The notes: a model not told the origin generated them from the sequence alone. A DNA stretch of 64,000 nucleotides from Limnephilus marmoratus (GCA_917880885.1 OU862916.1:51062831-51126830), one strand, 5' to 3'. Counted from the stretch's first letter, positions 11,977-23,700 are shown. Numbers and translations: made by a program.

Positions 11977-12214
11977 GTTCTTGTTTGATCAATAAACCAT
12001 TTTAGTTTTTGTTCAATCTCCACTTTAAAATTAAAAATAAAGTGTAAATAATGATAGTTAATCACTTAATTAAGCATTATTTAAATTAATGAGACCTTCA
12101 CCTTTACGGAAATAGCTTCATCTTAAACACCTGACATAATGTTTCATTGAAACAATGAAAGAAAACCTTGTCCTCCTGTAAAATTTTCCAATGGTCTATT
12201 GAACAAACAAGAAC
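11977..12214. repeat. Inverted repeat pair, 23-bp arms
   Basis: Left arm 11977-11999 begins GTTCTTGTTTGATC. Right arm 12192-12214 is its reverse complement at 21 of 23 positions. About 190 bp lie between. This could be a small MITE, but no target duplication was identified. Confidence 0.5.
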
Positions 12215-12246
12215 TAAGGCGACAATAGAGCAAAGAGCCGATTAAC

Positions 12247-12999
12247 TTTTTTTACATTAGCTCCAGAGGGGAGGCCCTGAGAAAAACACTTTCCTTCAAG
12301 GTCTATATCAGCTTGACGACCTCCGTAGTCCAGTGGCTAAGACTCTTGACTCACATTCCGGAGGTCGCGGGTTCGAACCCGGCATGCGCAAATAAATTTT
12401 ATTTGATTAATTTGTGTTATTTCACAATTAATTCATTTAAAATAATATATAGTATATTTGCGGCATGTTCCAGAGTGGAAGATACTATTAGTATCGCCCT
12501 GGTGTAAGACCACCATTCAGAATTGAAACGTTGCTTGAAAATGGCTTTAGCCGTGTTTAGTGACCAGATCTGAATAGCCAGGTACTTCCCAACCTTCCTC
12601 TTCCCCACCTCCTTCCCCTCCCCACTACCTTCAGCCTCACAACATACCCCAATTGGGGATGCCATAGTCTCACTGGCTCCAGACGGGAGCAGTTGAGATT
12701 CTTGTGCGGTATTCACTGTAAAAAAAAAAAAAAAAAAGCTTTGGGGTTGCTGTGCGTGGGGTCTTTTTAGGAAAAGGAAGGTTGGGAAGGTCTGGGAAGG
12801 AAAAAGGTATGAAGGGTGGGTCGGAATCTGGGAGTCACTGTATCCCGGAATGACAGACGTATGAATCCATCCCTCCTACTGCGATGGAGTCCCCTGCTAA
12901 GTCACTAAACGTTGCCAACCATTTATGGTTATGGCAGGGGTGTTAGTTATCCAATTAATAGTTTCGGGGCGACGGTACCCATACTGTTCTCCCAAATTG
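12247..12999 (-). mobile_element. Repeat B copy 1, split by a SINE insertion
   Basis: Repeat B is a family of about 430 bp. On this strand it starts with a T-run and ACATTAGCTCC and ends CCCAAATT; because the other strand ends in an A-run, its sense strand is probably minus. The left piece is 12247-12309 (T-run, GAGGCCCTGAG). The right piece is 12742-12999 (GGTCTTTTTAGG through the end). A complete SINE sits exactly between the two parts, so repeat B is the older insertion. Confidence 0.8.
12315..12737 (+). mobile_element. Complete tRNA-derived SINE
   Basis: The head has pol III promoter boxes: a box A-like TAGTCCAGTGGC near 12329 and box B GGTTCGAACCC near 12369. Between them lies CTCACAT, which fits a seven-base anticodon loop reading CAC (valine-like). 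A shared body follows (AAATAAATTTTATTTGATTA ... CGCCCTGGTGTAAGACC ... CCAATTGGGGATGCC), then an A-run at the 3' end (12720-12737). The insertion is flanked by AGCTT on both sides (12310-12314 and 12737-12741) and interrupts repeat B. Transcription would be by RNA polymerase III and mobilisation by a LINE in trans; both are family knowledge. Other copies: 7646, 26000, 36595, 41628 and 53385. Confidence 0.9.
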
Positions 13000-13689
13000 T
13001 AATGTTGAGCAACGTTGAACATTGATGGAACTGTCCGAATATAATATCGTTATTATAGTCTTCAGCGCTCCCGAAGAACAATGTCGTATGCGCGAATTGA
13101 TAGTTTTGTAATAGAGCTGTTTAAAGTTTTGTTTCTGCATTTTTACTGTTTTTGAGATAACGAATGCGTTGGTTTGATATTTTGCATTTAATTTTATTCA
13201 AAATTCCAAAAATACAGACTTTTAAATCAACGATAAACATCAACTTTTATGCCAATAAATTCGCCTACACAACGATTTTCAATTTTAGCAGATCCGACAT
13301 TGTTCTTCGGGACCGTCGAATTTAATCGTCGAGTTTCAATGTCCAAAGTATTAGCGGATTACCTTAATGAATTTTTATTGAAAATTGGGTGCGAATGCTA
13401 TTCATTGAGATTTCTTATAGGAATATCGTTTTTATCTTCTAAATCCTCATAGTTTGTTTACGAAACCGTGTATTAAATTATTTGAATACCGTGATAACAT
13501 GTTAAATAAAACCATAACTTAATCATGATAACTTAGCTGCCTTTACGTTTTTTTTTAATTTACTCAATATTATGAAAATTCATATATTATGAGAACTCAA
13601 CGATTCAATTATGGTCACTAATTGATTTCATTCACTAACCTGATTTTGCACTTTTGACGGATTAATTAATTAATGTTTATTCCTAGCTG
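13000..13689. other. AT-rich intergenic DNA
   Basis: No repeat shared elsewhere and no coding signal recognised. Confidence 0.5.
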
Positions 13690-14113
13690 CCTAGGATTAC
13701 CTGCTTTTGTTTTTTGGGGTCTAAGATTATCATTTTTCATCTGCATTGATGGTTTATATATTTATTCTTATTTTTATTTCTATTATCCTTAAAATATTAT
13801 TACTTGTTACTTTTATTTTTAGTTGTTATTCTGTTTTGTTTTTATTTATACAAGATTCACCTACTTTAACTACTTTTCTGTATGTTATCATGTACTTAAT
13901 AATAGTATGAATATTTTCCATAATATGTGTGCTATATATTTGTACTTTCACCTACATACCTATATGGATGATTATACTTAATATTTTATACTTAATATAA
14001 CATCTTATGAATCTCGACTACCATAATACGGGCTTTTGCCTAGCTCGGTAGTCGAAAAACCATGTAAAACAAACCTGTAAAAAACAAAATGAATAAAGAA
14101 ATTTAAAAAAAAA
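13690..14113 (+). mobile_element. LINE 3' untranslated tail with terminal hairpin
   Basis: A 9-bp perfect stem TCGACTACC / GGTAGTCGA (14014-14022 and 14047-14055) encloses a loop with GGGCTTTTGCC. It is followed by AATAAAG and an A-run ending at 14113. This hairpin-plus-A-rich tail is the layout seen at the 3' ends of other LINE copies in this window. No ORF2 remnant is readable, so the left edge is a guess. Confidence 0.5.
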
Positions 14114-14560
14114 TCAGGTTAGAAAGTGAATTGCTTTGTGTGTGGACTGTCTGAATGAAGATATTCACTTTAAATTGTCATAATACCTAGGTATCTGTAA
14201 TAAACTTTTTTACACAAGTAAGTATAACAAAAGAAGTGTTTAAAAAGTTTTTTCATGTGAAAAATACACGACCATCAATAACTAAGAGTATAACTTATAA
14301 TTAGCAATAGCAGGGATGTCATTTAAATAAAATTAGAATGGTAATCACAAAACCAAATGTATCAAGTCCCAACTAAAAGTTTTCCATTGGAAACTCTCCA
14401 GAACAATTCATAGTGTATTGTATGTACTTTGTTTATTCCTTTGGCTATTACGAAAATTACCGGTAAAACTTTAATGTGTTTGGTTCTGCTTTACTTTCTT
14501 CATATAATCCAAGCCTCTTCAACGCACGCTTTTATAAATCCGTTTCCACATCTCCTACTT

Positions 14561-15003
14561 AACCCAAGAACCATTTATTGGATAACCAACACCCCTGCCA
14601 TAGGTCACCCCAAGTGGTTTGCTACATTGGGCTACTTAGCAGCGGTGTCCGGGTTCGTGGGAAGAGGTTTGTCAAGGTCTTAGCGGCACGTGTATTTGCG
14701 CACCTCCTGCGTGGCGGGCCGGATCGAAAGAGATATGGTTGAGGGCGACCTTTTTACCGCTCCAGCCGGACTCTCTTGACCCTCTAGCCTTGTACCGCAA
14801 TGGGAGGGATGGATTCATTTGCCTGTCACTCCTGGATGCATTGACCACCAGCTTCCTACCCACCCCTTAAACCTTTTTCCTTCCCAGAACTTCCTCTCTT
14901 TCCTCTCCCAAAAACACTCTCCACACAGCATTCCCAAAGTTGACATAGACCCTAGGGGGATTATTTTCTTTAGGGCCTCATGTATGGAGGTAAAGTAAAA
15001 ATA
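14561..15003 (+). mobile_element. Repeat B copy 2
   Basis: This is the only nearly complete copy in the orientation I take as sense. It starts near AACCATTTATTGGATAACC, runs through GGTCACCCCAAGTGG, CCGGACTCTC and CACACAGCATTCCC, and ends in GGAGGTAAAGTAAAAATAAA. No tRNA-like boxes. The head stays open for about 60 codons in several copies (see findings). Confidence 0.8.
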
Positions 15004-15229
15004 AATTTTAAAAAAAACGAATGAAGAAATAGGTATTCGTCTTTTATAAAATAAAAATCAAATTAAAAAAATGGATGTGTTCCTATGATTTGAACATCAC
15101 GTCTGATTTTGAGTATTATTAATCCGTTCATGCAAATAAGATCGCGTGTGTAGGTATTATACATTAGCTGATTTGAACATTCAAATGTAAAAGAAAAGTG
15201 TAAATACGAAGAACCATGAAGAAAAATCC

Positions 15230-15560
15230 AGAGAAAATTGACCAAAGCCAAAAGATTAGACGCGAGTCCCTAATAATATAACTCCGTGTACCGTCTCTTA
15301 TCTCCAAGTCCGGAGGCAAATTGCGAACTCGACTTTTCCTCCTTTGTTTTTTATCTGGCAGAAACGACCTCCTCCCCCCTCCCCCTCCCCACTCACCCCT
15401 GGTCGGGGCAGGGGGAGGACCCGGAATTACTGTAATAAAATTAATGTCGGGACTAAGGATTTCAATCGTCCTTTCCGGGTAGGTATGTTGGCCGAGTGTA
15501 ATTTCCACGTTTCGCTCTGGAGTATATACGGGGAGAAGTTACTGTCCTTTATTTCACTTA
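15230..15560. promoter_or_regulatory. GC-richer island, candidate regulatory element
   Basis: A stretch of balanced composition with pyrimidine run CCTCCCCCCTCCCCCTCCCC, GAATTACTGTAATAAAATTA and several CpGs stands out from AT-rich flanks. The overlapping 114- and 75-codon frames are proline/glycine low complexity and not convincing. No similarity to repeats in the window. Confidence 0.25.
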
Positions 15561-15569
15561 GTTATAGTT

Positions 15570-17100
15570 AGCCCTAATAAGGAGTGTTTCGGACAAATCA
15601 TTCCATCGAAAATCAGCTACGTTTTTTTTACATTTTTGTTTTGAAGAGTTTTAATTTTCAATGTACTGTTACTTTAATTTTAAATTTAAAACGAGAACTT
15701 TCAAAATCTAAGACTCGAAAGGCAGTCAGCCAACATAACCAAGGGGCCGCCTAAAAATCTATTTTGGGTGTGATTTTCATGCAAAAATTTGAATTTTGGA
15801 TTGGACGTCAAAATCGTGGCACAATTTAAAAGCCATAAGCCTACACAAAAACGGTAAATGAATAAATAATTTATTTAATTTTATTGAAAGGGATCATGTC
15901 AGACTGTGCTATGACACCTAATCGTTATTATTTTGCCTTTCAAAGGAAATAATATGTTTGATAAATAAAAATACCGCTATTATTATTTTGAATTGTGATA
16001 TGAAAAATTATTTTACATTTGGAAAGGACAAATAAAATAAATATGTTGTTTTGTAAAGCTAATTACCAACAGAGACATAAAAAATATTTTTAAAATAATC
16101 TCTGAGCCTATGGAATTATAGCATCACCAACTGGAGTAGTAAGTCATGAGAGCGAAAGGAGTGGAAACTGTAACGATGACACGGGAAAGCGCCGCAGGCC
16201 AAATTTTTTATACGTAAGGTATCCCCAATTGAGGTACCTATTACCTAAGTATTGTGGACTGTGGATGAAGGGAGTGGAATACGATTTATTACGTTTACAA
16301 GACAGAAAAAGCGCAGCAGGCGAATTTTTCGGGGCAAGCCAATGAATGCTTTCGATTTTTGGCGATAATTATTAGACAAAAATCTTTCAGCATTTTGTTA
16401 AATAAAAATGGTGGAGGAAGGGGGGGGGGGATGTAACCATTGGCTAAAATGCTGACCGTTAGAACCGCCCCTGCTAGGTACCTTCTTATTGTTGATTTGT
16501 AAAAATTTAAAAAAGGTAATTGGATTCAAATTTTCCACAGGACGTTGAATAAAACAAATATACCCATGAATACCCTTGATGCAGGTACGATCCTTGATGG
16601 TATCCTAGAAGGCAATAGTTTGAAATATGCAGTTATTTATTGCATTTATTTAGCAGGGACAAAATAAAATTGTGATCGTAAATAGTATTGTAGTGATGTA
16701 AGTACCTAATATTAATTTATTGTCATAATATTTTTCACGATTATTTAATAAATTAATGTGCCTTGCAATTAATGTGTTTGCAGAAAATGGAAAAATAGAT
16801 GATTTGCAATTCTGTCGATTAAATAAAGAGCAGAGTAAACTGTTACATATCATAACTAATTAATTAAGTTTAAACCTTAAAAACCAACAAAATTATTTTT
16901 TGTTTTCTGGTAAACAAACGAGCATAAAAAAACCTAGTGAGTTGATACCTATATGCATGAATATTAGTACTTTATCATTTCAATACCGTAAAAAATATTA
17001 TTAATTTGACCTGAAAACACAGATATAATTCTAAGGTGTAGGAGGACGCTACCTTTCCGCTGTATGAATAAGCACCCGATAAAAAATACTTTTCCAAATC
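15570..17100. other. Intergenic DNA with a weak internal duplication
   Basis: Mostly AT-rich. Around 16150-16340 two segments about 115 bp apart share GGAGTGGAA and AGCGC(C/A)GCAGG with divergent sequence between. A poly-G run lies at about 16420. No gene seen. Confidence 0.45.
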
Positions 17101-17611
17101 TTAGGAATTATTCTGCCGGTTCAAACGTCCTGGAGGGTGGGAGGGCTGCAGGGGGTAACAAAGGATCTGCGAGGAAGAAGGGGTGGTGGTACCTACACAC
17201 GCCGGGGGTGACTTGGGCAGGGGGGAGGAGGTGGTTGTACCTACCCGAGTAGGCTCTATACACAGTCGTTCAGAAATGCGCATTAATATTAAATGGTTCG
17301 GAAAAGCGAAATATCTTTCGCAGTATGGAGGATGGCGAGCAATCCGCTGTTGTGCGAGTATTCTATAATGGTAAGGATTGTTTATAACATCCCAGTATGT
17401 AAGTTTAGTTGTATTTATATCAATAGATAGTTAGGTATAATGCAAATTTCTTATTTCATTTCATTATCTTCTAACTAACTGGAGTTAACCCGGCGCTGCT
17501 CGGGATAAGATGGAAATGGTGATATTTTTCATTTTCGCCGTAAAAATGTTATTTTTTTAGATATTCGATTGTCTCAATGCAATTCAAGAGTCGCTTTCTT
17601 AATCTCATCCA

Positions 17612-18061
17612 TTTTTTTTACATAAGCTCCACACAGGAGGCACCGAGGAAAAAAATTTCCCTAGGGGACTATGTCATCTTTGAGGATGCTGTGTGGAGGC
17701 TTTTTTAAGGGAAAGGAAGGAGAAGAAGATAAGGGAAGGAAAAAGCTATGAGGGGTGGGTAGGAATCTGGGGGTCAGTGTAGCCAGGAGTGACGAACGTA
17801 TGAATCTATTCCTCACACTGCGGTGCAAGGCGAAGGGTCGGGTGAATCCGGCTGGAGAGGTCAAAAGGCCTCCCTCAATCAGTCTCCTCAACGGGCTAAC
17901 GTATCTGCCACCAAGACCTAGACAAACCTCATCCCATGAACCCGAGCACCCCTGCTAAGTCACCAAACGTAACGAACCACTTGGGGTGACCTGTGGCAAG
18001 GGTGTTGCTTGTTCAATAAATGGTTGCCGGGGCGGCGGTACCCATACCCGTCTCCCAAATT
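17612..18061 (-). mobile_element. Repeat B copy 3, near complete
   Basis: It starts TTTTTTTTACATAAGCTCC and runs through GGATGCTGTGTGGAGG, AGGGGTGGGTAGGAATCTGG and CACCAAACG to GGGGCGGCGGTACCC and TCTCCCAAATT. All blocks of the family are present in order. The minus strand reads GYGYRRPGNHLL...CHRSPQVVRYVW at the head, the same phrase as in the copies at 29102 and 38041. Confidence 0.85.
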
Positions 18062-18529
18062 AAATCCATTTGGCTTACATCTGATAAATATTTGTTTCAC
18101 TCGATCGTGCCACGTCTTCCGCGTTCGATCTCGATACCATTCACTTAAATGTATACATTCTAATAACATCCCTTTCTTCGTTCATCACATTCGCTTCTTT
18201 TTAATACACAATATTTGATTAACTTGATCGTGCCACATGTTCCTCGGGCGATCTTGACAATATTCACTTCCACGTCATACATTTTGCTAACACCCCTTTC
18301 TATTAATTTTACTTACGCTTTGAGCTTTGAGTTTTGGTCTTTTAGTTTTGAGCTGTAAGTTTTAACTTTTATCTTTGAACTTTTTATTATTGTTAGTTTT
18401 TCCTTTGGATTAATAGAATAATGGGCCTCTTTATTTGTCATAATTTTAACCTTTAGCAAACTAAGATATTAGCCATTTGAAGATAACTTTAAGAATTTAA
18501 TGAACCATTAAATAATAAATAATAATAAT

Positions 18530-18742
18530 AATTTTATAATGAATAACATATCACTTTGTTTAAACCACTATATTATAAACAATATCTACATGTTTCGATA
18601 ACAATGTTATCTTCATCAGGATATGTTAATATAAAGAAAAGTAAATGACAAACAAGTATAGACAAATTAGAATAAACTATAACATAGACAAAATATTAAT
18701 TAATGATGCCACAAAGTAATTTTGCGAAGTTTGAAGAAATAA
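18530..18742 (-). repeat. Repeat family E copy 2
   Basis: On the minus strand it runs from CTTCAAACTTCGC through a hammerhead-like motif to ATATAGTGGTTTAAAC. It pairs with the shorter copy at 1078-1235, which lacks part of the spacer and has a damaged core. Confidence 0.7.
18580..18629 (-). ncRNA. Hammerhead ribozyme-like motif (family E)
   Basis: Read 5' to 3' on the minus strand: helix I strand AACAUAUC, core CUGAUGA, one extra A, then helix II GAUAAC-AUU-GUUAUC (6 bp). Next come GAA, the self-complementary helix III ACAUGU, A at the cleavage position, and the returning helix I strand GAUAU-U-GUU. Helix I pairs AUAUC/GAUAU and, across one bulged U, AAC/GUU. All catalytic-core residues (C3 U4 G5 A6, G8 A9, G12 A13 A14) are present. 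Such minimal dimer-type hammerheads are known from Penelope-like retroelements; no Penelope reverse transcriptase is visible nearby. The extra base before helix II departs from the textbook core. Activity is untested. Confidence 0.65.
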
Positions 18743-18865
18743 TAATTTTGATTATTTCACCTTATTACTAATTATACGAATTTATTTTGTATTACGAGTA
18801 TCTTCAGGTCAGCATTTGTACTCATTACAATAGACAAATGCAGGTGATGCTTTCGCTAGTGATAA

Positions 18866-19024
18866 GGGAACGTACCCATACTACGTGACCAACTTTTTGC
18901 CATTTTTAACCCCCCCCCCCCGGTGACCAAAAACCTAAGCCCGCCGCCGCTCAATTGTACCAAGCGTGACATTTCGAAGACCCCCCCCCCCCCTAAACGT
19001 GTCACGTAGTATGGGTACGTTCCC
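18866..19024. mobile_element. PIF/Harbinger-type MITE with TAA duplication
   Basis: The ends are perfect inverted repeats of about 24 bp: GGGAACGTACCCATACTACG reading inward from 18866, and its complement ending at 19024. Both sides are flanked by TAA (18863-18865 and 19025-19027), the 3-bp target duplication typical of PIF/Harbinger. The 159-bp element has two C-runs inside and no transposase, so it would need enzyme from elsewhere. Confidence 0.85.
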
Positions 19025-19109
19025 TAACGTGGTTTAAAAAATAAAGGTAGATTTTCATTGAGTTAGACAAAATTTTAGATTTTCCCGACCAAAAGTAGGT
19101 ATTATAGTG

Positions 19110-19283
19110 ATTTATTTTTGGTTATTATGACAAATTGCGCTACCTTCTTCTTTAGCCAACGTTTCGGACAGAGTTTCACTCTCCACACACATCTGTCCTG
19201 ATGGTGGACACTGCAACGCTCTCCGAAACGTTTACTAAAGAAGGAAGTGGCCCAAAACGGAATAATAACCCAAAAATAAATTC
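19110..19283. repeat. Palindromic repeat family F copy 1 with hammerhead-like arms
   Basis: Two arms in inverted orientation share TTTATTTTTGG, TTATTATG and CTTTAG(C/T)(C/A)AACGTTTCGG. The right arm reads CUGAUGG-U-GGACA...UCUCC-GAAACGUU on the plus strand and the left arm a more degraded version on the minus strand. A9 of the core is G here, so neither arm should cleave. The element is about 174 bp. Confidence 0.65.
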
Positions 19284-20133
19284 TATTTAGTTGGTTAGTT
19301 AAATTACAAACAATTGCCCATAATATCGCATAAGAAGCTCTCGAACATCATACAGTAGTAGATTAGTACAAAAGTCCTATTTAAAAAAAATAACAATAAT
19401 CAATCTTTACGAAACATAAGTTTAACTAATAAAATATCTATTTAATCAAACATAATTTTGATTTCACTTAAAAATTTATTAAATTCCTGAATTATTCTTA
19501 TTTGTAAAACATATTCGTACTTAAAAAGTATTCGAATTCATGTGAAAACTTTCTTTGTAAGGTTTTTTTTTAGTTTGGTATACCTACCTTCCTACTAAAA
19601 TACAGACTTTTATAAACAAATTCTAATGCTTAGAATTATAAATTCACTACTTACTTCTTGCTTGAAAAAGTCCGCTGAAAATTACTCTTTCACGAACGAC
19701 TTATTTTTTTCAGTGCACAAACTTGGATTTGAAGGAAGCTTTCCCCAAGACTACGAAAAATAAGAAATGAAAACTATTATTTTTTCGTAAAAACTTCACG
19801 GAACTCCCCTGCTTCGTTTTACTTATAAATAGTATTCAGAATACTTATATAATTTCTTTTAACTCGGAAGATTACCGTGAAATTAGAATAAAATATTATC
19901 GTACGTTATTATTACGCTGACGTGTGTAGGTACGGTTCAAATTTAAGAATCTGGCCGAGAATGCAACCCTGATGCCGCGCTGTACGCAAAATCATTTTCG
20001 TACTTGAAGTTCTTAAAAAGCTACTTTTTTAATTTGGTTTCGAATTCAAGCAAGTAGCCAATAATGTCAAAGGATGGCGTCACTTACGTTGGCAGATCGC
20101 ATGAGGAATGCCCCTGGCAGGTATAAGTACTAC
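19284..20133. other. AT-rich intergenic DNA
   Basis: No repeat or coding signal recognised. The last 100 bp before the LINE tail are somewhat GC-richer and unclassified. Confidence 0.5.
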
Positions 20134-20312
20134 TTTATTTATTTATTTATTTATTTATTTCTATGTATTACAGTATTTACCTTTAACATTTTTACATAAT
20201 AGATAAATTTTGAAAACATTTTTACATAATATATTTTGCAATTTTATTATGTTGGGTGTAAGGTAGGTTTGTGAAGGTGAAACTGTGTATAGGTATTGCT
20301 GTATGTTTCGTG

Positions 20313-20346
20313 AACACCTCACTAGGAGAACCTGTGCTGAGGTGTT
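20313..20346 (-). other. LINE 3' UTR hairpin
   Basis: A 9-bp perfect stem with a 16-base loop in the 3' untranslated region of the LINE. Comparable hairpins occur in other LINE tails here (14014, 27361, 39384, 39524, 47187, 50489) with unrelated stem sequences. In related LINEs such 3' structures are recognised by the reverse transcriptase; that role is inferred. Confidence 0.6.
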
Positions 20347-20495
20347 TACGTGTTTATTTATGATTATGTGTGACAAGTATTTATGTGTTGTAATAGAAAG
20401 TTTTATTTTTTTTACTTTTTTTTTATTTTAATAGTTATTGTACATTTAGAAGAGAAAAAAAAGTTTTTTTATGTATATATTAGAGAAATATAAAA

Positions 20496-20640
20496 AAAAA
20501 AAAAAATATATATAAACATACACATACATACACATCCATATACATACATGTACATGCACATATATATATATATATATACATATGTATACATACGAATACA
20601 CATTCACATACACATATGTACACACATATACAAATTGTAA
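20496..20640. repeat. TA/CATA microsatellite
   Basis: Runs of ATATAT and CATACA/CATATA steps with short A-runs, inside the LINE 3' untranslated region. Confidence 0.8.
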
Positions 20641-20726
20641 GTGTATGTATTGTAAGGGTTGCGTTGGATACTTGAAAAACTACTTAAATTTTAGGTTTAT
20701 TTAATTTTACACTTTTTATAGTTTTA

Positions 20727-23700
20727 TTATGTTTGGTTAGGAATAATAATGTTTTGTATAAAGTTAATATCTTGATTTTTAATCCAGTCAGTGATATGTT
20801 TTTTATGAATGTTTGTAGATGTATTTGCAGATAGTATTTGTTTCAAAGTAATGGGCATGCAATTAAAAAGTTTGGTTGCATAATACTGAAAGTGTCTTTG
20901 TCCATGTGTGGTGTGTGTTATCGGTATATTCAGTGTTTTATTTGTTAAGGACCTGGTTTTTGTTATGGTTTTTGGTTGAATTGGAAGATGTAGTCTGTTT
21001 TGGATAAGGTATATTATAGCAGATTTGGCATAAAGTTGTCTTATTGACATGACTTCTAATGTTTTGTAGATTTCGCTAGAATCTGTGTGAAATGGTACTT
21101 GCAAGATGAGTTTAATTATCGCTTTTTGTATTTTTTGAATTGGGTCAATTGCTATGTTTGTAGCACTTCCCCAAGCTAGTATTCCATGTGTGGCAATGGA
21201 TTGACAAAGTGCAAAATAGATCGATCTTAGTATTGTAAGTGGGAAGATGTTTTTAATGTACTTTATTAGGTGCATGACTCGTTTCAGTTTATTTGTGATG
21301 AAATTAATGTGGTCAGTCCAGCGTAAGTGTGAATCAATAATAACCCCCAGGTATTTTGTATGTTTTACCCTTTCTATATGTTCGCATTGGCAGTTGGATA
21401 AAGTGCAGTCATGTAGAAGCAAGCCTATGTTTGATGGAGGTTGACCTCTTTGTGTAATACTATGAGTGATATATTTTGTTTTGATTGTATTAACGGTTAG
21501 AGTATTACTGTTTAGCCATTTTTTGACGATTGATAAACTTTTTTCGGCTATTATAAATACATCTTTCCATGTGCCTGCTTGACAGAGGAGAACAGTATCG
21601 TCAGCGAAAGTCACGATTTTACCTTCAATTTTAATGTCGCACAGTTCATTAATATAAATGAGGAATAATAAAGGGCCAAGTACACTCCCCTGTGGTACTC
21701 CGTACGTAATTGAAAGTGGTTCACTTGTCTTGTTGTCAATTTTTACTTGTTGCGTTCTGTCAGACATGAAGCTTTTAATTAAATTGAATTCTACTCCATT
21801 AATGCCAATGTTTTTTAACTTCTTGAAAAGTTTTTCATGAGAGATTGTGTCGAAAGCTTTACATAGATCTAAGTAAATAGAGATAACTTTTTTCTTAGCG
21901 TCTAGATTATGTGTGATGAAGTCTGTTACGGTAGCTATTGCATGTTCTGTACTCCTGTTTTTCCTGAAGCCATATTGGTTTACCGAGAGTATTTGTTTTG
22001 CTTCTAAATAGTGTTGGAGCTGTTTTTTAATAGTTTTTTCCAGGATTTTCGAAATGGTATTTAGTAGTGTAATGGGTCTATAGTTGTTAACATTATTTTT
22101 TTGTCCTGATTTGAAAATTGGAATAATAAGGCCTTTTTTTAGTAAGCTAGGAAAAATTCCTTCTTTTAGACTACGATTAATTAAATATGTGAGTGGTGTA
22201 AGTAGTTGTTGGCTTAATGTTAAGATAGTTTTAGAGTCTATACCATCAGGACCCGTAGTATTGTTAATCTTTAGTGAATGAATTATTTTATTGGTTTCTT
22301 CTAGTGTAATATTTCGTAATTTGAAGTATCTGTTAAAATTTTCATTGCTTATATTAGATGTATTGTTTTGAGGTTCCTGAATATCTTGGGGAGGCTGCGT
22401 AATTTTGATATTTTCAGCTAGGCTAACTCCAATATTTGTGTAGTGTTTGTTGATGTGATTAAGGATACGTGTAGGATTGTCATGGAAGTGGAGTTCTTTA
22501 TCATCAATGAGTAGATTTTTTATGGTATCGTCTTTTTTCTTCTGTGAATGCGAACTTTCCCTCAAAATTGACCACACGCTTTTAGGGTCATAGTTTGATG
22601 TTATCAGTTTGTTTCGATAGTATAATTCTTTGGCTTTACGTATTGTTAGAGAACAGATGTTTCTGTACCTTTTATAGAAGAAATATAGTGAGGTATTATA
22701 TGGGTTCTGTTTGACTTGTTTGTGTAATTTGTCCCTTTTTTTAATGCTATTTATGATGCTTTGGGTAATCCATTTTTTAAGTCTTACTTTGCGATGTGGA
22801 ATAGGTATGTATATCGTTTTGGTATTTTGGGTAATGAGAGTTTGTAGGTATGTTAAAAAGAAATTCCATGCCTCTTCTGCTGAGTAAAATTTTGTAAGAT
22901 TTTCCCACGTTTTTTTCTCTAAACATTGTTTTAGGTTAACGTAATCAATTATTTTTTTTGTGGTATTATTTTGAAAAGTTGAGTTTCTAGTTGGCGAAGT
23001 TAGGCCTATCATAATTGTGTAGTGATCTGTGATTGTGGATTCGTATACTGCACTACATATTTGACTTTTTGATTTTACCATAAAGTGATCTATACATGAT
23101 TCTGAGTCTTTGCTTACTCTGGTAGGAGTGTTAATGATGCTTATAATGCCATGTTCCAGAAGCATCAGTTGGTAATCGATATTTTGAGGGTGGCCATTAG
23201 GAAGTATGTTTATGTTTAGATCACCAGCTATGATGATGTTTTTGTATGAAGTGAGTTTTTTTAGGTGAGTATCTAAAGCTATTATAAATGGTGTAACGTT
23301 ATGTGTGGATGGTGATCTGTATATGGCGAGAACACATGTATCTGAGTCGATGATTATTTGTAAACAGTTAGTATTTATCAAGTCGATTTCTGAAACAGAG
23401 GCGTTAAGATTATCATGTATGTACACAACAATCCCATCATTTTGATTTTTGTTTTTTAATGTGTGATACTCAGTATAATTTATTTTATGTTTTTTTGTAA
23501 AAGCGGTTGATATCCAACATTCCGTTAGGATTATAATTTTAAAATCTGTATTAAAGTTGCGTAAGAGTATGTCAAGTTCGTCATAGTTACGATTAAGTGA
23601 TCTTATGTTTTGGTTAAGTAGTGTCAGAGAGTCTGGATTGTTAAAAATGTTAAAAATGTTATAAATTGTTAAAATTGTTAAAAATGTTAAAAAACTACGG

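Noticed and set aside
12312..12400. Functional tRNA-Val gene
   Set aside because: Box A and B and a CAC loop are present, but the cloverleaf does not close and the sequence continues into a repeated SINE body with an A-tail.
15164..15508. 114-codon minus-strand frame
   Set aside because: Proline/glycine low complexity from a C/T run; no domain, no supporting splice or codon signal.
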